A DNA stretch of 64,000 nucleotides from CAYNYI01 sp964401455 (lineage in GTDB: Bacteria > Fibrobacterota > OXYB2-FULL-49-7 > CAYNYI01): NCBI GenBank assembly GCA_964401455.1, contig CAYNYI010000001.1, positions 14,884 to 78,883 of the forward strand, given 5' to 3'. The notes beneath the pieces were generated by a model. That model was not told the DNA's origin, searched no databases, and saw only the letters and a program-made list of their open reading frames with translations. Shown here piece by piece: positions 48,523 to 58,019 of the stretch (positions are counted from its first letter, which is position 1; each line of letters begins with the position of its first letter). The translations under genes and the position numbers were made by a program.

Positions 48523-48540
48523 TTGTGATTTATATCACAA
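48523..48540. promoter_or_regulatory. CRP-type operator
   Basis: TTGTGATTTATATCACAA has perfect TGTGA and TCACA half-sites with a six-base centre, equal to the cAMP-CRP consensus. Its centre is about 41.5 bases before the start predicted from TATATT (48561-48566), the class II activator position. No CRP gene is in the window, but a cyclase is. Confidence 0.7.
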
Positions 48541-48559
48541 CATTATGGAAAAATTTTTT

Positions 48560-48634
48560 TTATATTATAAGCTTGAAAACTGTTGCAATTGGGGGTAAAA
48601 ATAAAGTTCTTTATATTATAGACTAGAAACCGTT
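48560..48634 (+). repeat. Imperfect direct repeat carrying two -10-like boxes
   Basis: A unit of about 24 bases beginning TTATATTATA occurs at 48560-48584 and again at 48611-48634, 51 bases apart, with only a few mismatches (CTTGAAAAC versus CTAGAAACC). Both units hold TATATTAT, so they may be tandem promoters for the gene at 48687, or a repeated protein-binding site. Confidence 0.55.
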
Positions 48635-48686
48635 AAAACAATCTAATCATAGATGATAGTTATTTTAATTTTATAAGGAGTTCATT

Positions 48687-49475
48687 ATGATATACCTGAG
48701 GAGCCGTTTGTTTTTTTTAGTTATTTTTTTGTGTATAATTTCTTCTGCCGCGGAAAAACCGGAACCCGGTGTTGACTGGGTCAACAGAACCGTTACGGCA
48801 ATTGGGGTAAGCGGCGATAAAGGCAACCGGGCCTCTAAAATTAGAGTGGCAAAATTGACCGCTATAAGAGACGCTCTTGAACTTGTTAAAGGAATGCCCG
48901 TAAACAGCACAACAACCGTAAAAAATCTTATGCTGGAAAGTGATGTTATAAAAACAAAAATAAATGGATACATACAAAACTTTGAATTTGAGAATAAACC
49001 TCATTATATGAGTGACGGTACAATTGAAATCGCTGTTACTATTCCTCTTGACGGAATTATGGACCAGCTTGTTCCTTCAGAAATAGGCGACAATCCTTCA
49101 GTAAAATCCATGGAAAGCACATCCGCTCCCGGGGCTGTTTTTACCGGTATGATAATAGACGCTTCCGGACTAGAGGTAAAACCGGCCATAGCGCCCAAAA
49201 TTATAGACGAAGACGGAAAGGAAATATACGGTTCTGCATATGTTTCAAGAGAATTCGCGGTAAAATATGGAATGGCAGGATATGCCAGGACCCTTGATCA
49301 GGCCAGAATAAACAAAGATCGTATCGGAGAAAAGCCGGCGGTCTTCAAGGCAACAGAAGCCCTCGGAGCCAATAAATGCGACATACGGATTTCAAATACC
49401 CAGGCTGACCAGATCAGAAGCGCAGCGGAAAACCTGAAGTTTCTTGAACAATGCAGAGTTATAATCATACTGTAA
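48687..49475 (+). CDS. Exported LPP20/FlgT-N-like protein
   Basis: 262 aa with a signal peptide (about 1-22). Residues about 30-130 match the LPP20/FlgT N-terminal fold: NRTVTAIGVSG, then a helix rich in Ala (KLTAIRDALELVKG), then KNLMLESDVIKTKINGYIQNFEFE. The rest is beta-rich and not recognised. AAGGAG precedes the ATG. It resembles the gene two downstream (50696) and is the first gene of the seven-gene cluster. The function is unknown; such domains decorate flagellar rings and curli-type pores. Confidence 0.65.
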   Translation: MIYLRSRLFFLVIFLCIISSAAEKPEPGVDWVNRTVTAIGVSGDKGNRASKIRVAKLTAIRDALELVKGMPVNSTTTVKNLMLESDVIKTKINGYIQNFEFENKPHYMSDGTIEIAVTIPLDGIMDQLVPSEIGDNPSVKSMESTSAPGAVFTGMIIDASGLEVKPAIAPKIIDEDGKEIYGSAYVSREFAVKYGMAGYARTLDQARINKDRIGEKPAVFKATEALGANKCDIRISNTQADQIRSAAENLKFLEQCRVIIIL

Positions 49476-49495
49476 ATTTATAAAGGAGAAAATAT

Positions 49496-50671
49496 ATGAA
49501 AAACCTCACATCGAAAAGCCGCGTCATAAATTTACTGTTGACACTGGCTGTAATTCTTTTTGTTGCCGGATGTGGTCCTAAAGCCCGCAGGTCCGAAGGA
49601 CACATGGATACACCCCAGGTACACTACAAACAGGGAATGAAATTTTATGAGGATGGGAAACTCGACAAAGCTCTTTCTGAATTTAATCTCGCGAAGACTC
49701 TTGATCATAAATACGGACCGGCTTATATAGGGCTTTCCCTTGTGAGCGCCCGCAAAGGCAAATTTAAAGAGGCTTATGAATATGTGGATAAAGCGGAAAA
49801 ATATGATGATGACAACCCAAAAGTTTATATTGCCGAAGGCATAATAATCACCCTTGAAAAACAGGGAGGAAAAGATGAGGACTGGTATGAGGACGCCATA
49901 GATGCTTATGATGAGGCCTTGAAAAAAGATCCTCAGTCAGGAGAAGCTCATTACAGAAAAGGGTGGACATATAAGAAGGCCTTTATGTTTTCTAAGGCCG
50001 GAGAGGAATTCCAAAAGACGCTTGAGATTAATAAGGACTATACATCCGAAGCCGATAAAGAATGGGCTACGGTTCAGAAAATACAAAGAGCAGCCCCCGG
50101 AACCATTGTTGGTAAAAAAATAGCCCTTATCGGCACAATCAGCCGTTCCGATATTGCGGCCCTTTTTATAAATGAACTTGATGTGGTAAAGCTCATAGAA
50201 AAAAAGCGCCCAAAAAATTATGACACCGGGTTCCGTGCTCCGGAAACCGACAAAACAAAAATGAAAACAGAGACTTCAGTTAAAAAAGAAGCCGTAACGG
50301 ATGTCTCTGGGCACTGGGCTGAAAATTTTATTAAAGAAGTTGTCCGTCTTCAAATACGAGGCCTCAGTCCTTACCCCGATCATACATTCAGGCCTGACGA
50401 AAAAGTAACCCGTTCTGAATACGCGCTTATGGTAGAGGATGTTTTAATAGCGATTTTAAGAGACCCGTCTCTTGCGACTAAACACATAGGGGCATCAAAA
50501 TCCCGTTTTCCGGATGTAAATCCTTCTTCTCCATATTATAACGCTATTTGCAACGCTGTCGATAAAAATGTGATGGACGCGGAAATGAACGGTGAGTTCG
50601 GAATAAGTGATCCTGTTTCAGGAGCTGAAGCGCTCCTCGTAATCAGAAAACTCAAGGAATTGAACAAATAA
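49496..50671 (+). CDS. Lipoprotein with TPR repeats and SLH domains
   Basis: 391 aa. The lipobox FVAGC places the lipidated residue at Cys26. TPR-like repeats span about 40-185 (YKQGMKFYEDGKLDKALSEF, AHYRKGWTYKKA). Two S-layer-homology-like modules are at about 265-315 (DVSGHWAENFIKEVV, YPDHTFRPDEKVTRSEYALMV) and 335-390 (FPDVNPSSPYYNAICNAV). SLH domains in Gram-negative lipoproteins can bind peptidoglycan and tether the outer membrane. AAAGGAGA precedes the ATG. The tight spacing suggests co-transcription with both neighbours. Confidence 0.8.
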   Translation: MKNLTSKSRVINLLLTLAVILFVAGCGPKARRSEGHMDTPQVHYKQGMKFYEDGKLDKALSEFNLAKTLDHKYGPAYIGLSLVSARKGKFKEAYEYVDKAEKYDDDNPKVYIAEGIIITLEKQGGKDEDWYEDAIDAYDEALKKDPQSGEAHYRKGWTYKKAFMFSKAGEEFQKTLEINKDYTSEADKEWATVQKIQRAAPGTIVGKKIALIGTISRSDIAALFINELDVVKLIEKKRPKNYDTGFRAPETDKTKMKTETSVKKEAVTDVSGHWAENFIKEVVRLQIRGLSPYPDHTFRPDEKVTRSEYALMVEDVLIAILRDPSLATKHIGASKSRFPDVNPSSPYYNAICNAVDKNVMDAEMNGEFGISDPVSGAEALLVIRKLKELNK

Positions 50672-50695
50672 TACAAAACAACCGGGGAGACCGCG

Positions 50696-51811
50696 ATGTT
50701 TCAGAAATCCATTATACTTTTTCTGTCCGTTTTTATTTCGGTGGTAATGTCGGCGGAGACAGGAACAATCAAAGTAGAGTCCGAAGGCTATGGCCCGTCA
50801 AAAAGCGACGCGCTTCTTGAGGCCAAGAGAGAAGCCGTCGAAAAGGGAATAGGTACAGTTCTGATTTCCCAGACCGAAATCAAAAATTTTGAACTTAATA
50901 AAGACGTCATACTTACGGAGACAAAAGGGTCTGTTCTTGATTATGAAATATTGCATGAAGAAAAACAGACCGACGGAACTTTTTATGTCAAAATCAACGC
51001 GGATGTTTCTCTTGCAAGTATAAAAAAGGACCTTGCCGCCTTAAAAATTCTTCTTGAATCTATGGACAAACCCAGAATGATGGTGGTTATCAGTGAGGAA
51101 AACGGCGACAATGCTCAGAACATGATAGTTGATTACTTATCCTCGAAAAGTTTCGATCTTGTTGACGCGGGCGTGGTGGCTGCTTTAATGCAGAATGATG
51201 ACGAGCTTATCAAAAAAGCCACTGAAGGAGACGCCGCCGCCGCCTCAAAAATCGGGGCGCAGAACGGCGCGGAGTATATTCTGGTCGGTAAAGTAAACGG
51301 AAGCCTTGGTAGCAACCCGTATCTTCAAAACTCGCAAATGAAATCAGGGCAGGCTTCGATAACAGCGAAAGTCATAAATTGTTCCAACGCGAGGATTATA
51401 GCCTCAAAAAGTACCGACGGTGCCGCGGTACACATATCCGACCAGGTTGCTATTGCCAGGGCGTCAAAAAAAGCCTCCGAAAAACTTATGGATGAGCAGC
51501 TTTTTGAGCAAATAGTTTCAAGTTGGCAGGATATGCTGAACAACGGAATGTCTCTTTCTTTGACCGTTGTTAATGTCTCGGATTTCCGTACACAAAAAGC
51601 GGTTCAGGATGTCATAAAGGAGTTTCCGGACATTGTCTCTATGAATAAAAGAGGATTTGGAGGGGGAAAACTTCTACTTAACATTCTTTTCAAAGGTACT
51701 CCGGATTCTTTCGCTGAATATGCGGACGGCAAGGATGTCGGAGGTTTGAAGATGGCTGTTACCGGTATGAAAGGTTCAAGAATAAAAATAGATCTTATTG
51801 GGGTGGAATAA
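50696..51811 (+). CDS. FlgT/CsgG-like exported protein
   Basis: 371 aa with a signal peptide (about 1-20). Residues 22-120 repeat the LPP20/FlgT-N pattern of the 48687 protein (AKREAVEKGIGTVL, KNFELNKDVILTETKGSVLDYEI). Residues about 123-275 resemble the CsgG/FlgT-M fold (PRMMVVISEENGD, FDLVDAGVVAALM, NGAEYILVGKVNG). The C-terminal 95 residues form a further alpha/beta unit. FlgT builds the H ring around flagellar L/P rings in vibrios and CsgG is the curli pore; neither system is present here, so a new use is likely. Confidence 0.68.
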   Translation: MFQKSIILFLSVFISVVMSAETGTIKVESEGYGPSKSDALLEAKREAVEKGIGTVLISQTEIKNFELNKDVILTETKGSVLDYEILHEEKQTDGTFYVKINADVSLASIKKDLAALKILLESMDKPRMMVVISEENGDNAQNMIVDYLSSKSFDLVDAGVVAALMQNDDELIKKATEGDAAAASKIGAQNGAEYILVGKVNGSLGSNPYLQNSQMKSGQASITAKVINCSNARIIASKSTDGAAVHISDQVAIARASKKASEKLMDEQLFEQIVSSWQDMLNNGMSLSLTVVNVSDFRTQKAVQDVIKEFPDIVSMNKRGFGGGKLLLNILFKGTPDSFAEYADGKDVGGLKMAVTGMKGSRIKIDLIGVE

Positions 51812-51816
51812 TTTAC

Positions 51817-51846
51817 TTGACAGAACTCACAACTTTTGGATATAAT
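51817..51846 (+). promoter_or_regulatory. Consensus sigma70-type promoter
   Basis: TTGACA (51817-51822) and TATAAT (51841-51846) are both perfect, with an 18-base spacer. The predicted start near 51853 lies about 34 bases before the barrel gene at 51887. It would give separate expression of the second half of the cluster. Confidence 0.75.
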
Positions 51847-51886
51847 TGGTAGGCTTAATTCTCGGTTTTTTTCTGAAGGGAAGAAT

Positions 51887-53392
51887 ATGAGTTTGATCCG
51901 TTTAGTTTCGTTTTCAGCTATATTCCTTGTTTTATTTGCTTCTGTTCCGGCGCAGGAACTTCCATTGACACTAAACCCCGGACAGTCAATGGCACTTTTT
52001 TCCGCGGGAGTTTCTTATGATATACTAAGAGACCCGACGGACGTTTCTTTTGAGTATCCGGAAGGATATTTATCTCTCAATATTCCGATTTCTCCCGGAG
52101 GCGAGTTTGAGGTTAATGAGTATTTGGAAGAGAGCGTTGAAATAAACAAGACTTTTTCTCCGAAGCTCGGCGCGACACAGAAACTGAACCTGTCATACAG
52201 GGTAAATGTTCCAATGCTAAAAGGAGTCTTTTCTTTTGCTACTACAAATAACGTTGAATTCGGTTATCAGATGACTTTCGGCAATACTTCTTTTAATATA
52301 GATTCCACCATGAGCGAAGACGATGTTGACACAAGAATGGTGATAAACGGCTACATGCATGTACCGGTCAACTTTTATATGGGATGGCAAACCCAGACTT
52401 TTGGATATGCGTTCAGACCTCTTCGGGATGTAACGGTTGGAATAAACCTTCACCGAAATATTTTCGAAATGAGAAGCCGCGGAAAAATAGCATCCACAAT
52501 TTTCGGCGCTATAGACGTAAATATGGATCAGCTTTCGGAATCTCAGAATATACCCATGAATTTTGATACCAGCAGCATAGGCGGCTACATGGAGGGAAAG
52601 TACAGCGGTGAAAGCTGGACGCCGGCGTTCGCGGTAAAATACGGACGTTTCAGAGTAACATCAAGGTTCGGTCTTAAGAAAATGATAGAAGGAAATTTCA
52701 AGGCCAAATACGCTGTTCCTTTTTTCATAGACCCGGTTACTTTTGAATTCAATTCGGACGAATTGAATGTAGTCGGTGACAGCGTGAATCTGGACTCTAT
52801 AGATCAGATTATGTCGGATATACTGGAACTTAAAGAGAAGACAGAAACAGGACAGTCCGACTCTGTTACATATTTAACAGAAAATGCCATGGAATTTGAG
52901 ATTCCCCAGGGGCATACATTTACATTCGACATAATAAGAGACGGAAAATTGAGCATATCTTACTCAAAAATCTTTGGAACGCTCTCGCTTTTCCACGAAG
53001 AAGAGGTGCCGGTCAAGAAAAAAGAAAACGGAGAAATTATTTACACATATGATACAACAACTTCGGGCGGATCGACTGTTATTGATTCTACTCCCGTTAT
53101 GGTAATGGAAACAAGAACAGATATCGATTTCGGTTTCGATATAGACCATATTTTGACGCTGAACGGAAAATTTAACTGGATTAACTTCAGAATTGGAACA
53201 TTCGGCATGGATTTCAACCTGATGGGAGAGAATGATCTTTTATCAGACGCGACCCCCGTAAAAATCGGGAACCGGGCTCTCCTTCCGATTCTCGGCGGCG
53301 GTGTCACAATAGGGAGTGTCACAAGGTTGATTCTTCAGGCGGACATATTGCCGCTTCCTTCTATAAAAACCGGGGTTGTTTATTACTTCTAA
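51887..53392 (+). CDS. Predicted outer-membrane beta-barrel protein
   Basis: 501 aa; family not recognised. A signal peptide (about 1-23, ending VPAQE) is followed by many amphipathic beta-strands with the alternation of an outer-membrane barrel, ending in aromatic Phe (TGVVYYF), a BAM-type C-terminal signal. An insert (about 300-345) is acidic and may be an extracellular or periplasmic loop. I start at the ATG at 51887, with GAAGGGAAG upstream, rather than an in-frame ATG at 51836 that lies upstream of the -10 box. Confidence 0.65.
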   Translation: MSLIRLVSFSAIFLVLFASVPAQELPLTLNPGQSMALFSAGVSYDILRDPTDVSFEYPEGYLSLNIPISPGGEFEVNEYLEESVEINKTFSPKLGATQKLNLSYRVNVPMLKGVFSFATTNNVEFGYQMTFGNTSFNIDSTMSEDDVDTRMVINGYMHVPVNFYMGWQTQTFGYAFRPLRDVTVGINLHRNIFEMRSRGKIASTIFGAIDVNMDQLSESQNIPMNFDTSSIGGYMEGKYSGESWTPAFAVKYGRFRVTSRFGLKKMIEGNFKAKYAVPFFIDPVTFEFNSDELNVVGDSVNLDSIDQIMSDILELKEKTETGQSDSVTYLTENAMEFEIPQGHTFTFDIIRDGKLSISYSKIFGTLSLFHEEEVPVKKKENGEIIYTYDTTTSGGSTVIDSTPVMVMETRTDIDFGFDIDHILTLNGKFNWINFRIGTFGMDFNLMGENDLLSDATPVKIGNRALLPILGGGVTIGSVTRLILQADILPLPSIKTGVVYYF

Positions 53393-53435
53393 TGATATAT
53401 CCTTTTGAATGTTCAATAATTAATGTGAGGATGGT

Positions 53436-56400
53436 ATGATAAAAAAATCAGTCCTGTTTATTTTTTTAACAGTTTCTGTGATATTCGCAGCCGGGACCTA
53501 TGATTACAGTATTGTTGAGTTTCCTTTTCTCGGAAAAACCGACAGCAGTATCGTTCAGATTAAATTCATGTATACGGAATATTTTACTCCGCCGATAACT
53601 CCATCCATTCCTGCCGGTCCCTCGGAAGAAGTTGTTATTTATTACAGCCGTGAACCGGGAGGAGCGAATCCTGACAATTATACAGACTCCATAACCGTTT
53701 TTGTTGAGACTCCCGAAGGAGAACCCGACAGCGCCGATATAGATACACTTGCTGTTATAGATACAGGAAGTTCCGGCGGAGTCTCGGGAGAGAGTTCAAC
53801 CGCGGATCTTGACGGAACAGAAGTCATGACAACAACGTTGAATTTTGTTCCCGCCATGCAGACAAAAAAAATAGGAGTAGGGCTCTACTATTATATTGTA
53901 AAATCAAAAGAAAACGATTTTCAGTCTGATGAAATGCAGTTTATTGTAGAAAGCAGAACACCTCCGGCATTTGAATCACCGGAAAATCAAGCCGAAATAT
54001 CCACGGCTACTCCTGAATTCCAATGGACTACTGTTCCAAATGTACCTTATTATCATCTTCTTGTTTCTGATCAGGAAATCGAAATAAACGCAGACTCCGG
54101 TACCTTCAAGAACGCCAGCTTTATATGGCAAATAATTACTCCGGCCGGTCTGAGTTCAATTACATCGGTTATTTACGGTCAGGATGATCCGACCGGTATG
54201 TTTCCGCAGGCCCCGCCTCTTTCGCCGGGACAGGATTATGAATGGATAGTTCTGAATAATTACACAGGCGACCAGCTGGGTTCGTCAACAAACGCGATTA
54301 ATCTTGTTCCTCCCAAATATAAATTTACGATTGAGGCCGAATCTAAACTTTATTCTCCTTTCGGGCTTTCTCCTAATGACGGAAATCTGAGTGATACTAT
54401 TAAATCAAGTGAATCTTCCAATATTACATTCAGCTGGAGAGATTCTTCTTCTTCTGATGATCTTAATTCCTATCAATTTTATATTTATGAATATGCCGAG
54501 GTAGAAGTTTCTGAGGATACTTCCAATACTATTGATGCGAAAGTAACAGTATTCAATTCAAGTACTATTGACACAACGATTACCATCGACGCGGTTTCTG
54601 TACTTAAAACAGGAACATACTACTGGAAAGTTTTCGCGATGGACGCGGAGGGCTTTTCAGTCGCCTCAGACACGGCCAAATTTTATTTTCAGTCCACAAC
54701 GGGCGAGTTCAGTTTTTCAACGAAAGAAATTCTTAATATAAGCGGATCTGACACTTTGCTCGCAAAAACGCCTTTTGTAAACATAGAGGCAACCCCTCTT
54801 GAAGGAACAAGCGACAGAATTCCCATTAAGACAAGCGATAAGGGAGCAATCAGCAAAGACCTTCTTGCCGGTTCTTACAGTTTCAGAGCTTATAAAGATG
54901 GTTACATAGATCAAATAAAAACAGATTCTGTTGAAAGCGATGAAAATACTCAGGTAACTTTTATTCTTGAAAAAGCACCTTCAACAATATACGGCAAGGT
55001 TGTGGATAACAGTTCTGAAAGTTCCCCCGTCAGCGGAGCTGAAGTCTTCGCCTCATCAGACCTTGAGGATACTGTTATTACAACAACAAAAAGCGACGGC
55101 ACCTTCAAGGTTACGGCTTATGAGGCGGACTGGACGCTGACAATAAAAAAAACAGGGTATTTATCGGCAATAACAGACGGATTTTCTGTTTCCGCAGGGG
55201 AAAATAAAAGTTTAGACGATAACATTGTATTAATTGAAAACCCCTATAAAATATCCGGAACGGTAAAAAGTGATAACGGAAGCGGAATAAACCGTGTGGA
55301 GGTTAAGCTGTACAACAGGTCCGGAATTTTAAAACAGAAAGCTTATACAAACAATGAAGGTGTATACAGTCTTGATGTTTCAAACGGAATTTATTCTGTT
55401 GATATTAACAAATTCGGGTATGAGGCATCAAGTTCAGAAATTACAGTAGCCGGAGAAAATGTTTCCCGTGACGTTACTCTTTCATCAGAAACAGGTGAGG
55501 TAAGGGGAGTCATCACTATAAAAACAGTAAAATCTGACGGATCAGATATTTATGCCCCGGCAAAAGAAAAGCTGGTTTCATTTATCAGCGGTCTGGATAG
55601 CAGTACAGCTAAAAAAACAACGGATATTACCGGTAACTACTCTAAAACACTGGCTTCGGGAAGTACAACAAGAGACTATACTCTTAGTTTCTCTGGCGAC
55701 GGATTTGAGGATTATTCAAGGGATTTTACCGTTACAAAAGGAGAGGCGGTTGTTATTGCTGATACAATAAATCGTTATGCCTCTGTCAGCGGAACAGTTA
55801 CAGATACCGCCTCAAATATTCTTTCCGGAATTTCCGTGAGTCTGATTGATACTTTATCCGGCGATGTGAAGTATTCCGGCTCATCTACTCCTCAGGGAAA
55901 TTATAATTTCAACTCGGTTAAAAACGGTGTATATCGTTTGGCCGCGGGTGGTAAAGGGTTCTTTCCTTCCCCTGACAGCAGTGAGATTATTTTGACAATA
56001 GAGGACTTCAGCAGCAAAGCAAGGAATGTTTACCTTGTAGAAGGAGCGAAGACGCTTGTTGCTGTATTTCAAACAGAAGAAGATTTTTCAGAAAAAACCT
56101 TAAAGCTGAAATCTCCCGTGAACCGTTCTGTAAAAGATTCAGCAGGAGATGCCGGAGAAATTATTGTTGACAGCCTGGGCTCGGGAGAATATCTTTCATC
56201 TTACACCGCAGTCAGAGAGGCCGATTCTGATTCCCTTTTGCTTGACATTCAAAAACATGTTTTTCAGATAAGCGCTTCTGACGATACAACAAGAGATACG
56301 GTAAAGCTTGATATATTCCTCATTACGGAAGACACGCTTGCTCTTCTGTCCGGAGATTCTGTTGAGGTGTCTTTTACAGTAAAGGAAGTTGCATCGTCTG

Positions 56401-57995
56401 TAGATTCTTTGGACTCTGCAAAAATATACTTCAAATTTTATCCGGAAGCTCCCTATGATTCTGTTTCATATGTTCCGTCTTCCGGACGTATATCCGAAGG
56501 CTCTGTCCGATTTTTCCCGGGGAACAGCGGAACAGAGATCTACTACTACATAAAAGCCTATAGAAACAATGATGTATATTCAAATAAAAACAGCTTTGCC
56601 AGGTCTTACATAGAACCGACGCAAAACCTAAAATACATTACTCTTTCACCGTCGGGCATGATAGATCTACCTAAGAATTTCAATTTCAAAGTTAATGTCA
56701 GCGCAAAAAACGGAAACTTCAAAAATATCAGTAATCCATCCATAACCTGGGATATCGATGACAGCGGGCTTTTTAATTATTCAGCACCTTCGAATTCATA
56801 TACATGTTCTATATCCACTTCAAATTCAGGAGACGCCGACTCGGTTTTTACGATAAGAGTCGAGGTTGCAAAGGGCGGTGTTACTCTTTATGACTCGATA
56901 CAAATAAGAATAAGAGATGTGTCCATTAAAACCTTCTCTTTTCCCGGAGTGAAAACGGACCCGAACGGCGCCCTTTGGCAGGTTGACCACAGAGATTCGG
57001 TTTTGGATCTTTCTTTAAAAGGAACCGGTAGTCAGGGTTCAGGCGGAAACGAAGTTTCTTTTACGGTTTACCCCGAGTGGAGCTGTGAACCTGCCGAGGC
57101 ATGCGCGAATTATAATGAATTTAAGTCAACCGGAAAGTTTAAATTAAACGCGGATCGTTCATCCGGAAAATATTGGCTCGGAAGTGTGAGAATTTTCGCG
57201 AAAATAAATGGCAAAACAGTAGAGGCCAATAAAAAGAAGGATGAAGAAAAACTTATGTATCAAAACGGAATGAAGGTCCAATACATAAGAAACAGTGGTA
57301 TAACCGACACGGTTGTTCTTTTCAACGGTGATAATATGGAGCTGCAGATAGACCAAAATTTTTCGACAAGAAAAATATTCTCAATGGAAAAACCGACCGA
57401 CCTTAATTCATCACAGATCAGTGCAGAAACGCAGGAAATCGTTTCAGAAGTTTTTGACATTGAAAGCGAACTTGAAGATGATGAAACTGTTAAGCTGCGC
57501 ATAAAACCTGATATTACCATGTCCAATGCAATGAGCGTTGTTTATCTTAACAAATTCGGCGAATGGATTGAAGAAGAAACGCGTAAGAACGGAGGCTTTC
57601 TTGAAGCAGAGCTGGACCATTTTTCCAGGTTTGCCGTGGCCGAAAAATCAGAGGAGCTCGGGTACTCAGAGTTCAAAATAGTGCCTAATCCGTTTTCGCC
57701 TTATGTAACTGCGACCCGTGACGGAAATACAAAAAAGGGAATGAGGATACACTTCAAACCCGAAGGCATGACAAACAAACCTACTGTCTCCATAAAAATT
57801 TACAATATGTACGGCGAGTTTGTCAGAAGCATACTTGACGGCGACGCTCTTCCCAAGATCGCTCAGGATTTTTACTGGGACGGTCTGACGGAAGGCGGTA
57901 AAATGGCAAGAAACGGCAGATATGTTTTAAAATTTTCAATAACAGACGGAGAAGAAACAAAAGAAAAACTATACAAGATAGTCCTTTTTAAATGA
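53436..57995 (+). CDS. Giant secreted protein with FN3, CarboxypepD_reg-like repeats and FlgD-like end
   Basis: 1519 aa. After a signal peptide (about 1-19) come two FN3-like modules (about 175-430; FESPENQAEISTATPEFQW, SPFGLSPNDG). A PEGA-like unit (about 435-510) follows. A series of carboxypeptidase-regulatory-like beta-sandwiches runs to about 880 (STIYGKVVDNSS, YKISGTVKSDNGSG, ASVSGTVTDTASN). The C-terminus (from about 1415, IVPNPFSPYV, TVSIKIYNMYGEFVRS, ARNGRYVLKF) is FlgD-like or T9SS-like. The protein should be a long stalk or adhesin at the surface, exported with the adjacent barrels. Confidence 0.78.
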   Translation: MIKKSVLFIFLTVSVIFAAGTYDYSIVEFPFLGKTDSSIVQIKFMYTEYFTPPITPSIPAGPSEEVVIYYSREPGGANPDNYTDSITVFVETPEGEPDSADIDTLAVIDTGSSGGVSGESSTADLDGTEVMTTTLNFVPAMQTKKIGVGLYYYIVKSKENDFQSDEMQFIVESRTPPAFESPENQAEISTATPEFQWTTVPNVPYYHLLVSDQEIEINADSGTFKNASFIWQIITPAGLSSITSVIYGQDDPTGMFPQAPPLSPGQDYEWIVLNNYTGDQLGSSTNAINLVPPKYKFTIEAESKLYSPFGLSPNDGNLSDTIKSSESSNITFSWRDSSSSDDLNSYQFYIYEYAEVEVSEDTSNTIDAKVTVFNSSTIDTTITIDAVSVLKTGTYYWKVFAMDAEGFSVASDTAKFYFQSTTGEFSFSTKEILNISGSDTLLAKTPFVNIEATPLEGTSDRIPIKTSDKGAISKDLLAGSYSFRAYKDGYIDQIKTDSVESDENTQVTFILEKAPSTIYGKVVDNSSESSPVSGAEVFASSDLEDTVITTTKSDGTFKVTAYEADWTLTIKKTGYLSAITDGFSVSAGENKSLDDNIVLIENPYKISGTVKSDNGSGINRVEVKLYNRSGILKQKAYTNNEGVYSLDVSNGIYSVDINKFGYEASSSEITVAGENVSRDVTLSSETGEVRGVITIKTVKSDGSDIYAPAKEKLVSFISGLDSSTAKKTTDITGNYSKTLASGSTTRDYTLSFSGDGFEDYSRDFTVTKGEAVVIADTINRYASVSGTVTDTASNILSGISVSLIDTLSGDVKYSGSSTPQGNYNFNSVKNGVYRLAAGGKGFFPSPDSSEIILTIEDFSSKARNVYLVEGAKTLVAVFQTEEDFSEKTLKLKSPVNRSVKDSAGDAGEIIVDSLGSGEYLSSYTAVREADSDSLLLDIQKHVFQISASDDTTRDTVKLDIFLITEDTLALLSGDSVEVSFTVKEVASSVDSLDSAKIYFKFYPEAPYDSVSYVPSSGRISEGSVRFFPGNSGTEIYYYIKAYRNNDVYSNKNSFARSYIEPTQNLKYITLSPSGMIDLPKNFNFKVNVSAKNGNFKNISNPSITWDIDDSGLFNYSAPSNSYTCSISTSNSGDADSVFTIRVEVAKGGVTLYDSIQIRIRDVSIKTFSFPGVKTDPNGALWQVDHRDSVLDLSLKGTGSQGSGGNEVSFTVYPEWSCEPAEACANYNEFKSTGKFKLNADRSSGKYWLGSVRIFAKINGKTVEANKKKDEEKLMYQNGMKVQYIRNSGITDTVVLFNGDNMELQIDQNFSTRKIFSMEKPTDLNSSQISAETQEIVSEVFDIESELEDDETVKLRIKPDITMSNAMSVVYLNKFGEWIEEETRKNGGFLEAELDHFSRFAVAEKSEELGYSEFKIVPNPFSPYVTATRDGNTKKGMRIHFKPEGMTNKPTVSIKIYNMYGEFVRSILDGDALPKIAQDFYWDGLTEGGKMARNGRYVLKFSITDGEETKEKLYKIVLFK

Positions 57996-58019
57996 TAATG
58001 TTATTCAGGAGAAAATATA

